Positions 1 through 8,407 of a stretch of DNA of 64,000 bases are shown here, piece after piece. Each line of letters starts with the position of its first letter. The stretch's first letter is position 1. The position numbers and the translations under genes are program-made. A model generated the notes under the pieces. That model worked only from the letters and a program-made list of their open reading frames with translations, was not told the DNA's origin and ran no database searches. Source of the DNA: Leptospiraceae bacterium (GTDB lineage Bacteria; Spirochaetota; Leptospiria; Leptospirales; Leptospiraceae); assembly GCA_016711485.1 (NCBI GenBank), contig JADJSX010000006.1:41001-105000 (forward strand). Reading direction: 5' to 3'.

Positions 1-1
1 T

Positions 2-769
2 CCTTCGAGTGGAATTAAAGTTACTTTACTTGGACCTAAATTAAATATTGGAGTCGATATTCTTTCCTCCAAAACCATGCAAGTTGACATTAACTTTGAA
101 GACGATTTGCCGGCAGGTTATATAAAATCTTCTCATTTTATTAAGCCATCTACACTAACCGTTTCCGGTCCAAAGTCTGTAATTGAAAAAATGTCTAAAT
201 TTATATTACCAGCCATTTCTTTAAAGGAAAAAACAGAATCTTTTACACGGACAGTCCGACTTCCAGAGTTTCAAAAAGGTCTAGGGTTAATAGGAAACAT
301 TAAAGAGTTTCAACTTAGAGTTAATATTATTCGAGATTTATCGAATATAGGAGATCAAATTATAGTACAACTTCCAGTGAAATGTGAGTATCTAGACCCT
401 GCACTTGAGGCAGATTTATCTTTGGAAGAAGTATCAATTAAGTTTTCTTCGTCAACTAAGGTTAATAGTATTCAAATCATACAAGGAATACAAGCAAGTG
501 TTCCTTGTAATTATACGTTTGACCATAAAACTAAAAAAATTGTTCCTAATTCATTGCCAGTAAGTGCGAAAGTTCGTGTTATCAAATCTCCTGAATTAAA
601 AAATATTGAAATTTTAGGTGTAATGCCTGAAAAAATAAATATTCAATACCGAATTAAGCCGGAGCTTGGCGAAAAAGACAAAGATAAGGATAAAGATAAA
701 GATAAAGATAAAAAAGAAATTTCTGAAGATGTTTTTTTTCCAGAAGAACTGCCGGAGGACAGGAAATGA
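2..769 (+). CDS. YbbR-domain protein, 5' end outside window
   Basis: The frame is open from base 2, so the gene starts upstream of the window and the first internal ATG (77) is not its start. The product shows beta-rich YbbR-type repeats (residues just before and after that Met, then around 60-130 and 140-190). In other bacteria such proteins (CdaR) sit next to and regulate diadenylate cyclases; I infer a similar place here, but the upstream neighbour is not visible. Near the C-terminus a run of Lys-Asp pairs is encoded by a near-perfect gataaa hexamer repeat (about 678-713), which could vary in length by slippage. The stop overlaps the acpS start by 4 bases (ATGA), which suggests translational coupling. 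Confidence 0.8.
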   Translation, partial: PSSGIKVTLLGPKLNIGVDILSSKTMQVDINFEDDLPAGYIKSSHFIKPSTLTVSGPKSVIEKMSKFILPAISLKEKTESFTRTVRLPEFQKGLGLIGNIKEFQLRVNIIRDLSNIGDQIIVQLPVKCEYLDPALEADLSLEEVSIKFSSSTKVNSIQIIQGIQASVPCNYTFDHKTKKIVPNSLPVSAKVRVIKSPELKNIEILGVMPEKINIQYRIKPELGEKDKDKDKDKDKDKKEISEDVFFPEELPEDRK

Positions 770-1146
770 TTCTTTCGGTAGGAAATGATATTGTAGAAAA
801 TAGTCGAATCAAAGAAAGTTTTGAAAAATATGGGGATAGGTTTTTAGAAAGAATTTTTTCTGCAGAAGAAGTTACTTATTGCCTTTCAAAAAAAGACCCA
901 ATTCCACATTTGAGTGCAAGATTTGCGTGTAAGGAAGCATTCATAAAAGCAATAGAATTAGAAAATGGAAAAGTTTTAGAAATGAAAGAAATAGAATTAA
1001 GTGGAAATTTTTTCGGAAAAAAAAATCTTGCATTACATGGAAAGGCAAAAGAAATATTCTTACAAAAGGGTTATGATGAGATTTCAGTCTCAATTAGCCA
1101 TACGGATACTTATTCAACTGCAGTAGTTATATTGTACTGCAAATAA
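766..1146 (+). CDS. acpS: Holo-[acyl-carrier-protein] synthase
   Basis: This cytosolic enzyme transfers 4'-phosphopantetheine from CoA to the serine of apo-ACP and so activates fatty acid synthesis. The product of 126 residues has the usual AcpS length. Asp8 in the N-terminal GNDIVE motif and Glu57 in the FACKEAF motif match the Mg-binding pair of the family, and the C-terminal SISHT segment is also typical. The start ATG overlaps the end of the YbbR gene by 4 bases, behind a GGAGGACAGG Shine-Dalgarno sequence, so the start is secure. It is probably cotranscribed with the YbbR gene and perhaps the small TPR gene that follows 13 bases downstream. Confidence 0.95.
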   Translation: MILSVGNDIVENSRIKESFEKYGDRFLERIFSAEEVTYCLSKKDPIPHLSARFACKEAFIKAIELENGKVLEMKEIELSGNFFGKKNLALHGKAKEIFLQKGYDEISVSISHTDTYSTAVVILYCK

Positions 1147-1159
1147 AAAAGGAATGAAC

Positions 1160-1381
1160 ATGATTACACCAGAGATGAAAGAGGTGCTTGTGCACTATAA
1201 TAAAGGTCTTGAACTTTATAAAACTAGTAAATTTAAAGAAGCTTTAGAATATTTTAATAAAGGTTTGGCGATTATTCCAGACGATGGTCCTACTTTGATG
1301 TATATAAAACGATGCAAAGAATTCCTTGAATCTCCACCTCCTGCTGACTGGGACGGTGTATATATAATGAAAACAAAATAA
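1160..1381 (+). CDS. Small TPR-type protein
   Basis: The product has about 73 residues. It contains one tetratricopeptide-like helix pair (NKGLELYKTSKFKEALEYF followed by a KGLAIIPDD turn) and ends in a PPPADWDGVY tail. I know that tail from the C-termini of leptospiral adenylate cyclases that carry TPR repeats, so this may be a stand-alone relative of that module. Two ATGs lie in frame, at 1154 and 1160. AAAAAAGGA ends at 1153 and touches the first ATG, so the second, about 6 bases downstream, is the better start. No catalytic domain is present; a protein-protein adaptor role is a guess. Confidence 0.7.
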   Translation: MITPEMKEVLVHYNKGLELYKTSKFKEALEYFNKGLAIIPDDGPTLMYIKRCKEFLESPPPADWDGVYIMKTK

Positions 1382-1399
1382 TAATTAGAAGTTATACTT

Positions 1400-1762
1400 A
1401 TGATGAAAAAAAATAATACTTTTTTAGTAACAGAACACGGAACGATTTCTACTATTTTAGGAAGAGATACTTATTTTAATGGAATACTTACTTTCAAAAA
1501 ACCATTACAAATTTCAGGCGAATTTGAAGGAGAAATTATTTCCGACGGATTTCTTTTAATCAGTGAAGGTGCAGTAATTCGTGCAAATATAAAAGCGCAT
1601 ACTGTTGTAGTAGCCGGTCATGTAACTGGTAATGTAATTGCCTCTGAACGTTTAGAAATGCAAGCAAGTGGTAAAGTGGTAGGAAACATAAAAACCGCAA
1701 AACTACAAATCGCTGATGGTGTTGTGTTTGATGGAAACTGTGAGATGATTCAAAAAACTTAA
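1400..1762 (+). CDS. Bactofilin (polymer-forming cytoskeletal protein)
   Basis: Bactofilins self-assemble into nucleotide-independent filaments of stacked right-handed beta-helices and often scaffold cell-wall enzymes. The 120-residue product has the core signature: short repeats with regularly spaced Gly and Val (G-E-F-E-G-E-I, V-V-A-G-H-V-T-G-N-V, A-S-G-K-V-V-G-N-I) between residues 25 and 110, with short polar tails. There is no signal peptide or membrane segment, consistent with a cytoplasmic filament. Two consecutive ATGs (1400, 1403) could start it; neither has a strong ribosome binding site. In spirochaetes bactofilins help set helical shape, and the next gene was apparently an exported protein now broken by a mobile element. 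Confidence 0.85.
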   Translation: MMKKNNTFLVTEHGTISTILGRDTYFNGILTFKKPLQISGEFEGEIISDGFLLISEGAVIRANIKAHTVVVAGHVTGNVIASERLEMQASGKVVGNIKTAKLQIADGVVFDGNCEMIQKT

Positions 1763-1801
1763 TCAATTATTTTTTACTTGGAATACTTAGGTAAAAATCA
1801 T

Positions 1802-1942
1802 ATGGAATCATTGCGCATGAAACTTTTTCTTTCTACTACATACATTATTTTATTTCCAATTTTTTCCTTAGAAAAACTAGATATAAATTCTCTCACAATG
1901 ATTCAATTTACAGCCTCACCTTACGCAAAAGATAGGAATTAA
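1802..1942 (+). pseudogene. Exported-protein gene start, cut by mobile element
   Basis: An ATG at 1802 (or 1817) opens a frame with a good signal-peptide profile (MKLFLSTTYIILFPIFS) followed by about 15 polar residues. At 1915 the frame runs into the end of the MITE-like element and stops at 1942 inside it. If one copy of the apparent target site is removed, the downstream flank gives only a few more codons before a stop, so the rest of the gene is missing or never existed. I read this as the remnant of a secreted protein inactivated by the insertion; a very short secreted peptide is the alternative. I do not recognise a family. Confidence 0.4.
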
Positions 1943-2207
1943 TAAGTATAATGAAAGAAATTAGAATATTAGGTAAACCGAATGAATTAACTTATGTTAC
2001 GCAAAATTGGAAATTTACGAAAATGAAACCTAATTTAAGAATATTAGAAAATGGTAATGAATTAATAAATCTTGCACTGAGTTTATCGAATGTGCCAGTA
2101 GCCTGCGATAACTTGGCTGAAGGTGAGCGACTAAGCGAAAGGATGGGCAAGCCCACAGCTAGGTGCAACCGTCAAGTGGACACTGGACTCACCTTGCGTA
2201 AGATGAT
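1915..2207. mobile_element. MITE-like element, composite copy
   Basis: The left end reads CTCACCTTACGCAAAA and the right end is its degenerate inverse (TTGCGTAAGATGAT). Flanks are TTACAGC on the left and TTACAAG on the right, 5 of 7 identical, like a decayed 7-bp target duplication. Inside, a second left end starts at 1991 (CTTATGTTACGCAAAATTGG) and is followed by the same block (aagaatattaga...aatgaattaat) found in the other copies, so one element seems to have entered or duplicated inside another. The 95-codon frame at 1951-2238 lies mostly in this repeat and is not a credible independent gene. No transposase is encoded. Confidence 0.7.
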
Positions 2208-2247
2208 TTACAAGATATTTTTTTTAAATTCCAAATAATTTTTATTC

Positions 2248-5200
2248 ATGTACAACGAACTCGTTTCATTACTTTCAAAATTTCTTTGTCTTATTAAGAC
2301 TAGTCCACAAATCAAAATTAATATTAAATTTAGAATTTATTTTTATAGTTTTATTTGTTTTCATTTAGCAATTACGCAAGTGTATGCGCAAGAAGTGAAT
2401 GAGTTGATTCGACAAATTACCCCAGAGTCCAATGAAGGTAAAAAAACAGAAGCAGATGCTGTTAAAGAATTTAAAGTAACCGAAACTCAGAAAAAATTAA
2501 TTCGAAAAGTTTTTGATGTTTTATCTGATAGAGATGTGGATGATTACCTTAGGGCTATGGGACTAAGTACGGATGGATCTATTTATGCAAAGAAACAGAG
2601 GTTAAGGGATAACGTTGTTCCTAAAGATGAAAAAGTTAAGGAAGAATTTCCATTTACAAAAGATTCTATGAATCCCAAACAAGAGTCATTTTTAATTGAA
2701 AATGCAAGTGAAGGCGAGTTATTATCCGTTGATAAAACTAAATCTGGCGTTTTAATTTTACGAGGAAAGGTAAAACTAAAAATAGGCAAGGGTTCATTAC
2801 TAGCAGATTCAATTTCTGTAGATTCCAAAAAGAATCAAATCTATGCAGAAGGTGGAATTGAATTCATAGATAACGCATTAACTATTAAAGGGGAAAAATT
2901 TATTTATGACATTAAATTAGAACGTGGAGTAGTTTATGATACAAAGGCAACTTTGTATCCGTCATTTTTTGTTGGAAAAAAAATCAAAAAAATAGATGAA
3001 AATAAATACGTTCTTGATATGGGGCATTTTACAGCCTGTGGAGCGGAAGTTCCTCATTATACGTTCAAAGCAAAAAAAATCATAGTATACAATGATAATA
3101 GTGTTGTTGCGACTAACCTTTGGTTTCAAGTAGGCGGAACGAAATTATTTTGGATTCCTTTGTACTATGGTTCAAATTTGGGAAGTGGATGGACTGTTCA
3201 ATTTGGAAAAAATAGATCGCAAGGTAGTTTTATTCAAGGTTCCTATCAATGGTCTGATCCAACTGCGGCTACTAGTTTGTTAATGCCTATTGGAAGAAAA
3301 ATAAAAGTTGATGCATATCAGATAACTGGCCAAGCAATAGGTTTTGATTTTTGGAAAGTTAGTCCATGGTTAAATTATAATTTAGAAACTGGCTATGCAA
3401 ACTACAAATTCAATCGATTTATCAACACATACGAAAGCAGATATGGAGTGCCCAACGATCCAATTGGAAATTCAAGTAATGTTGTTGCTACAAATCAATG
3501 GGATAAAGGTGATATGTGTGCTTATGCTACTGAATATGAACATGATAAAAGTGGATTACCGTTCTCAAATAAACGAAGGCCTTGCTTACTTACCGCAAGT
3601 CAATTAATCCAAGCGAATAATCCTGGTTGGGTTTATCCAGTTAGAAATATTGGATTACAACAACAAGATTGGAGTAAAATAAATTTTCGAGCAAATGCAA
3701 GAAATAATAATATTGCAGGTGACGGAACTCGTAACTTACAAATCCAATTTGAAAATTATAGTAATCCTTCATTTGATTTTGAATTTGGGTATAGATATCA
3801 ACCAGCAAATACATTACAATCCCTGTATACAAGAAGACAACAACGTAATCCTTATATCCGTCAAAACACCGTTTGGTCTATGGATTATTCGCAGACACAT
3901 GGTGACTTAACAGTAAATATATCTGCAAGGCGAAATAATTATTACCAAGTGTTTCAGTCTACTAGAGATTCTGGATTTTATCCATTGTATGAAGAGTTAC
4001 CTCGTACTAACATTCGAAATTCGTCCCAAGTGGGTATGCTCCCGTATTTTTATACTCCCGTTTATTGGGACATTAATATCAATAATGTGATTAAACGTTT
4101 CTATTCCATTCCAAGCAGAAACACTCTTACAATTCCAGAAGCGACTATTCCCAATTTGCCTGGCGGATCTTATCCATACGGAGATGCAAAGTCTGGAGTA
4201 TCTAGAACTGAAATTGAAACTGTTGTAGAGACTGGTTTAAGAACAAATATGAACTTTGGTGGATACTTAACATTTTCCCCTTCTGGATATTACGGTATGC
4301 AAAAGTATTCTCTAGACATACCGGGCGGTATCCAACAGAATAATTTATCTAGAGAAAGAGAATTTAGAAGAAACTCATATGTATATACTCGACAAAATCA
4401 TCGATTGAGTTTTGGAGTACCTGCAATATTATTATCTTCAACCTTTCGTTGGACAGACGGAAGTCAATCTGAATTGCCGGAACAAACTTTAATGCGAGGT
4501 AGAGATCGAGTTAAAGAATTAGAATTTGCTATAGAGAGTAACGCATTTGAAAATTTAGAATTTTCGGTCAAAACTATGAGAGATTTACGAGAATTTGCCC
4601 GAGATTATAATCCTCAACCTACAAATCAGCAGAGATGGTATTTTACTATTGCAAGGGCGGCAGTATTTTTTGATTTTTTTGACGGGTTTGGAAAAAAAAG
4701 GGAAACCCTTTTAGAAAAACGTAGAAGTTTTTATACGGGAATCTTTTTTAACAATGATTATGTTTATCATACAGCACAAAATAGTCCACTTTACAATAAT
4801 CTAACTATTTCCTATAAAATGGGAGGGTTTTCACTTCTATTTATTAGAAATTTTAAAAACTTCGAAATTGGTGGTTCGTGGTTTCATGTATACCCAAATA
4901 GCCAATTAGAACAATTTGGAATTTATGCAGGACAAACCAATCAAGCAGGAAAGTATTATACAACACGTAGTTCATTTTTAGACTCCTATCGTTTTTATAT
5001 TCAAGCCGATTTACAAGTGACTCGCAATTTTGGTATGGAACTTGAACTAGATTCTCGTGTCACACAACCATGGAGATTTACTAGCGAAATGGGACAAAAT
5101 GCAATTTTTCGAAACGGAACGGATCAGGCTACTGTTGATAATTCGTATCAGCAGTATACTAGTCCAAATACATCTTTTCAGCAAACTACAATTCAAAGAG

Positions 5201-5541
5201 ATTTGGCAAATGGTTTAGGACTTAATGGCGCGGCTGCTAGGCAGACTACAGCATTTAACGTTAACCGCTTTATTTTAGTTGGAAAATACAATATTCACAA
5301 TTTCGAATATAGATTGGGATATTCTATGGATTTAAGAGCTATCTCCGGTGGGACTTCTTTAGATAGTCTTGTTACTTTTTATGATCAATCTGTTTTTTTC
5401 TCGGTTAACTTGTTAAATATAAATCTTGGATCAGAAGAATCGTCTTCTTCACAAACTCGAGCAAGACTTTACAGATTCAGAAAACGTCCATTGGATAAGG
5501 GAGTTGGTGGTTATTCAGGTGTATCCGCGGAGGTACCTTAA
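2248..5541 (+). CDS. lptD: LptD-like LPS-assembly outer-membrane protein
   Basis: LptD is the outer-membrane barrel that inserts lipopolysaccharide into the outer leaflet. The 1097-residue product has an N-terminal hydrophobic export segment ending near residue 47 (ITQVYAQ), an OstA/LptA-type beta-jellyroll around residues 165-240 (ILRGKVKLKIGKGSLLADSI and following), the conserved WIPLYY region near residue 300, and a long C-terminal part rich in aromatic, alternating strands as expected for a barrel. The length is generous for the family. The only Met near the N-terminus is at 2248 and lacks a clear Shine-Dalgarno sequence, so the start is the weak point. Its stop overlaps the next ATG by 1 base (TAATG). 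Confidence 0.85.
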   Translation: MYNELVSLLSKFLCLIKTSPQIKINIKFRIYFYSFICFHLAITQVYAQEVNELIRQITPESNEGKKTEADAVKEFKVTETQKKLIRKVFDVLSDRDVDDYLRAMGLSTDGSIYAKKQRLRDNVVPKDEKVKEEFPFTKDSMNPKQESFLIENASEGELLSVDKTKSGVLILRGKVKLKIGKGSLLADSISVDSKKNQIYAEGGIEFIDNALTIKGEKFIYDIKLERGVVYDTKATLYPSFFVGKKIKKIDENKYVLDMGHFTACGAEVPHYTFKAKKIIVYNDNSVVATNLWFQVGGTKLFWIPLYYGSNLGSGWTVQFGKNRSQGSFIQGSYQWSDPTAATSLLMPIGRKIKVDAYQITGQAIGFDFWKVSPWLNYNLETGYANYKFNRFINTYESRYGVPNDPIGNSSNVVATNQWDKGDMCAYATEYEHDKSGLPFSNKRRPCLLTASQLIQANNPGWVYPVRNIGLQQQDWSKINFRANARNNNIAGDGTRNLQIQFENYSNPSFDFEFGYRYQPANTLQSLYTRRQQRNPYIRQNTVWSMDYSQTHGDLTVNISARRNNYYQVFQSTRDSGFYPLYEELPRTNIRNSSQVGMLPYFYTPVYWDININNVIKRFYSIPSRNTLTIPEATIPNLPGGSYPYGDAKSGVSRTEIETVVETGLRTNMNFGGYLTFSPSGYYGMQKYSLDIPGGIQQNNLSREREFRRNSYVYTRQNHRLSFGVPAILLSSTFRWTDGSQSELPEQTLMRGRDRVKELEFAIESNAFENLEFSVKTMRDLREFARDYNPQPTNQQRWYFTIARAAVFFDFFDGFGKKRETLLEKRRSFYTGIFFNNDYVYHTAQNSPLYNNLTISYKMGGFSLLFIRNFKNFEIGGSWFHVYPNSQLEQFGIYAGQTNQAGKYYTTRSSFLDSYRFYIQADLQVTRNFGMELELDSRVTQPWRFTSEMGQNAIFRNGTDQATVDNSYQQYTSPNTSFQQTTIQRDLANGLGLNGAAARQTTAFNVNRFILVGKYNIHNFEYRLGYSMDLRAISGGTSLDSLVTFYDQSVFFSVNLLNINLGSEESSSSQTRARLYRFRKRPLDKGVGGYSGVSAEVP

Positions 5542-6941
5542 TGCTTAAAGAAAGAAATCAAACTTTTAAATTGATGTTCATTGGACTTGATCTATCGATT
5601 TCTTTTATAGGATTTTGGCTTGCATTTACTTTACGTTATATCTTAGATTCAAGTTTTTATTTCAACTGGGTTAATTACATTCTACTTTCAGTTGTTCTTT
5701 CTGTTACGCAAGTATTAGCATTTATTTCAATAGACCTTTACCATCCAAGAAGAGGCCTTGCTTTTTACGATGAATTAGCAGTCATCTCATCTGGTGTAGT
5801 TTTAAATTTACTTTTTATACTTTCTCTACTTTTCTTTTTTAGGGGAGAAGTAAGAGGAGAAAGTTTTTCTAGACTATTTGTTGGGTATTATGTGGTGATA
5901 AGTATTTTTTTGACAGCAATGGTCCATTACTTTTTTCGTTTGTTTTTGATGAAACTGAGAGAGAAAGGATATAATCTTAGAAAAGTAATAATTATAGGAA
6001 CTGGCAAAACTGCAGAGAGAATAACAGAAGTTATCCTGAAACATAAAATTTACGGTTATAATATTGCAGGTTATATCAAAAGTCTATCAAGGACCCATGT
6101 AAAAGAAGATTTTCCCATTTTAGGAAATTTGAAAGATATTGAAAAAATTTTAGAAATTCAAAAGCCTGATATATTAATTTATGCGAAGGAGTTTGCCGAC
6201 GGGGAAAATCTTCGCGAGATAATTGATTTATGCGATCATGAAAACATTGAATTAAAAATCATTCCTGAGTTCATTGAATTTATAGCCGCGAAGGGAAGAG
6301 TAGAGGGAATGGACGGAGTTCCAATTATTTCTATTCGAGATATTCCTATTCGGATGGGTTACAATCGATTTATAAAACGTTCATTTGATTTTTTATTTGC
6401 TCTCAGTTTTATTTTAGTATTTTTGCCATTTTATATAATAATTGCAATTCTTGTCAAACTTACTTCAGAGGGAGGAATATTTATTCGCCAGGAAAGGGTC
6501 GGACTTGACAATAAAAGTTTTAAGATGCTAAAATTTAGAACAATGTATATGCAAGCAAAATCTGATTCGGATACAATCTGGACTACTAAAAACGATCCGA
6601 GGGTAACACCGATTGGCTCCATTTTACGTAAATTATCTATAGATGAGATCCCTCAGTTTTTTAATGTATTAATGGGCGATATGTCGGTTGTCGGTCCGCG
6701 ACCAGAAAGACCTTTTTATGTAGAAAAATTCAAAAACGAACATCATCAATACATGAGACGTCACGCGGTAAAGGCAGGTATAACTGGTTGGGCACAAGTA
6801 AATGGTTTACGAGGGGATACATCTATTGAAAAAAGAATAGAAGCCGATATATTTTATATAGAAAATTGGTCAATTTTCTTTGATGTGAAGATAATACTTC
6901 TTACTCCATTTACTGGCTTAATTAATAAAAATGCATATTGA
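5541..6941 (+). CDS. Polyprenyl glycosylphosphotransferase (WcaJ/WbaP type)
   Basis: Enzymes of this family transfer a sugar-1-phosphate from a nucleotide sugar to undecaprenyl phosphate at the inner membrane, the first step of O-antigen or exopolysaccharide units. The 466-residue product shows four to five hydrophobic segments in residues 1-145, a nucleotide-binding-like domain (KVIIIGTGKTAERI, about 148-161), another membrane segment near 285, and the C-terminal bacterial sugar transferase domain from about residue 277 (KRSFDF, QERVGLDNKSFKMLKFRTM, GPRPERP, ITGWAQVNG). All the usual motifs are present. It overlaps the lptD-like stop by one base, fitting a joint role in surface polysaccharide building. 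Confidence 0.9.
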   Translation: MLKERNQTFKLMFIGLDLSISFIGFWLAFTLRYILDSSFYFNWVNYILLSVVLSVTQVLAFISIDLYHPRRGLAFYDELAVISSGVVLNLLFILSLLFFFRGEVRGESFSRLFVGYYVVISIFLTAMVHYFFRLFLMKLREKGYNLRKVIIIGTGKTAERITEVILKHKIYGYNIAGYIKSLSRTHVKEDFPILGNLKDIEKILEIQKPDILIYAKEFADGENLREIIDLCDHENIELKIIPEFIEFIAAKGRVEGMDGVPIISIRDIPIRMGYNRFIKRSFDFLFALSFILVFLPFYIIIAILVKLTSEGGIFIRQERVGLDNKSFKMLKFRTMYMQAKSDSDTIWTTKNDPRVTPIGSILRKLSIDEIPQFFNVLMGDMSVVGPRPERPFYVEKFKNEHHQYMRRHAVKAGITGWAQVNGLRGDTSIEKRIEADIFYIENWSIFFDVKIILLTPFTGLINKNAY

Positions 6942-6998
6942 TTTTGTTGATTCAGTAGATATTGCTAATCTGAAGTTTCTGCTCTTTAATTCCTATTC

Positions 6999-7889
6999 CT
7001 AAAGATTCTGAGTGAAAAAACGAACCACCCTTGATTCAGCCTCTTCTTTATTTGTATTCCAGATATATTCATGTTTATCACATTTTGGTATCCATTTTTC
7101 TTTTGGTTCTTTGGCTGCGGCAAATAACAATTCGGCATGCTTAGAGTTTACATAATGGTCTTTATCGCAATGCATAATAAAAATTGGACGCGGTGTGATA
7201 TTTCCAATTTTCTCTACTGGTCTGACAGTTTCAATATTCATATCCCCGCGTATATTGATTAATAATTTTACTAATGGGATTAGGGGATAATAAGGTATAG
7301 AATAATCTCTCTTAGCCGCTTCTGTCATCACGTCTAAAGCAGAAGAAAATCCACTACTAAATAAGCCTACTTTAATTCTATTGTCACTTTCCATTGCTAG
7401 TATGCTAGTTGCCGCTCCCATAGAAAAACCGAAAATTCCAACCGAGTCTAATTTTTTATCATTCAGTAAAAAATCAACTGCGGCTTTCACATCTTTCACT
7501 TCATGAAATCCCATACTTGCTCCCGATTGATTCGAATTTCGTCGTAAAGAAAGTGCAAGGAGATTGTATCCCGCTTTATTTAATGTTTCCGCGAATCGAA
7601 GTCCTTCATTTCGAGAACCGCCATGTCCGTGTACAAGTACAATTCCTTTTTTTGAATTTTCTGAAGGGATATACCAACTTTCTAGATATATATCATCCAA
7701 TGTTTTTAGAGTAACTGATTCAAAGTTTAAATGAATTTCTTTTGGAGTATCGCAGAATACATGATGTTGTTTTGTGCAGTTGACTTTTGGATATAAGATT
7801 AAAGAAGAAAAGAACCAAGCCGCAGAAAATAGAATAATCGAAAGGATTGCGAAGGATAGGAATAGGTTTTTAAATAGTTTGTTGTTCAT
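6999..7889 (-). CDS. Membrane-anchored alpha/beta hydrolase
   Basis: The 296-residue product begins with one hydrophobic anchor (about residues 10-33) and continues as an alpha/beta-hydrolase fold. The nucleophile elbow is GFSMG with Ser156, the oxyanion-hole motif HGHGG is at 87-91, the acid is probably Asp242 or Asp244 (MHCDKDH) and the base His273 (KCDKHEY). It resembles the family that includes YqkD/Bem46-like serine hydrolases; the substrate cannot be told. It is a single minus-strand gene convergent with the transferase gene on its 3' side, with an intergenic region of more than 500 bases upstream. Confidence 0.85.
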   Translation of the reverse strand: MNNKLFKNLFLSFAILSIILFSAAWFFSSLILYPKVNCTKQHHVFCDTPKEIHLNFESVTLKTLDDIYLESWYIPSENSKKGIVLVHGHGGSRNEGLRFAETLNKAGYNLLALSLRRNSNQSGASMGFHEVKDVKAAVDFLLNDKKLDSVGIFGFSMGAATSILAMESDNRIKVGLFSSGFSSALDVMTEAAKRDYSIPYYPLIPLVKLLINIRGDMNIETVRPVEKIGNITPRPIFIMHCDKDHYVNSKHAELLFAAAKEPKEKWIPKCDKHEYIWNTNKEEAESRVVRFFTQNL

Positions 7890-8053
7890 AATCCAAATAT
7901 TTTAATCGAAACGAATGAATACAAACTTTATTTGTATAATTAATGTAACATTTGAAAAATAAATAACCCAATCATTTTTTTCTTCCAACACTTTGGTATA
8001 TGCAGTATATTGATTCACTTTTCTATAAATCCTTACGCGATAATTAAATTGAA

Positions 8054-8173
8054 TTAGTATCTCACCTTACGCGCAAGCGCGTTGAGGTGAGAGATTTGGA
8101 GCCTGTCGGCGACTTGGGCTGCCGCCCAAACCTGCTTATTCATTAATTCATTAGCTTTATCTAATATTCTCAT
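8054..8173 (-). CDS. Short frame carried by the MITE-like element
   Basis: On the minus strand an ATG at 8173, preceded by an AAGGAAAATC Shine-Dalgarno-like stretch, opens a 39-codon frame starting MRILDKANELMNKQVW and ending ALARKVRY. It runs out through the element's end, and its stop TAA is the complement of the TTA that begins the flanking target duplication. Other copies keep the beginning of this peptide (RILDKANELMNKQVW at 47424; related at 1915 and 22308) but not the rest in frame. It may be a peptide gene, a relic of a larger protein, or chance. I recognise no family. Confidence 0.3.
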   Translation of the reverse strand: MRILDKANELMNKQVWAAAQVADRLQISHLNALARKVRY

Positions 8174-8217
8174 GATTTTCCTTCTTTCCATAAATTACCA
8201 ATTTTGCGTAAGGTGAG
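8061..8217. mobile_element. MITE-like element, best-preserved copy
   Basis: This 157-bp element has perfect 12-bp terminal inverted repeats, CTCACCTTACGC at 8061-8072 and GCGTAAGGTGAG at 8206-8217. It is flanked by an exact 7-bp direct repeat TTAGTAT (8054-8060 and 8218-8224), the mark of a transposition event. Read on the minus strand it holds a short frame (see separate entry). Related copies lie at 1915, 22308 and 47424. Size, termini and lack of a transposase fit a non-autonomous element moved by a transposase encoded elsewhere; I cannot assign the family. Confidence 0.9.
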
Positions 8218-8224
8218 TTAGTAT

Positions 8225-8363
8225 ATACCATTTGCAAAAATAAAATAGATTATATGAGACGAACTTTCTAATATTCTATCTATCCACTAACTTTAATGAA
8301 TAGAAAGATAAATTTACCGAAAACTAAATCGTAAATAAAATAGATATAGTGAATTAGTTTTTG
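8225..8363. other. AT-rich spacer upstream of the sensor kinase
   Basis: Together with the element and its left flank (7890-8060) this makes a gap of more than 500 bases between the divergent hydrolase and kinase genes. Apart from the MITE-like element and the kinase promoter candidate I see no gene, RNA gene or strong hairpin here. Confidence 0.4.
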
Positions 8364-8392
8364 TTGACTAGTTTCATTCGAGAAAATAGTAT
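8364..8392 (+). promoter_or_regulatory. Sigma-70-like promoter of the sensor kinase gene
   Basis: TTGACT at 8364-8369 and TAGTAT at 8387-8392 are separated by exactly 17 bases. The expected transcription start lies about 9 bases before the ATG at 8408, leaving room for only a very short leader, and no Shine-Dalgarno sequence is visible there. The message could therefore be leaderless or nearly so. This is inference from consensus matching only. Confidence 0.45.
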
Positions 8393-8407
8393 AAGAACTG
8401 TAATAAA

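Noticed and set aside
1951..2238. A 95-codon frame starting MKEIRILGKP
   Set aside because: It lies almost wholly inside the composite mobile element, its codons match the repeat block shared with other copies in various frames, and it has no ribosome site.
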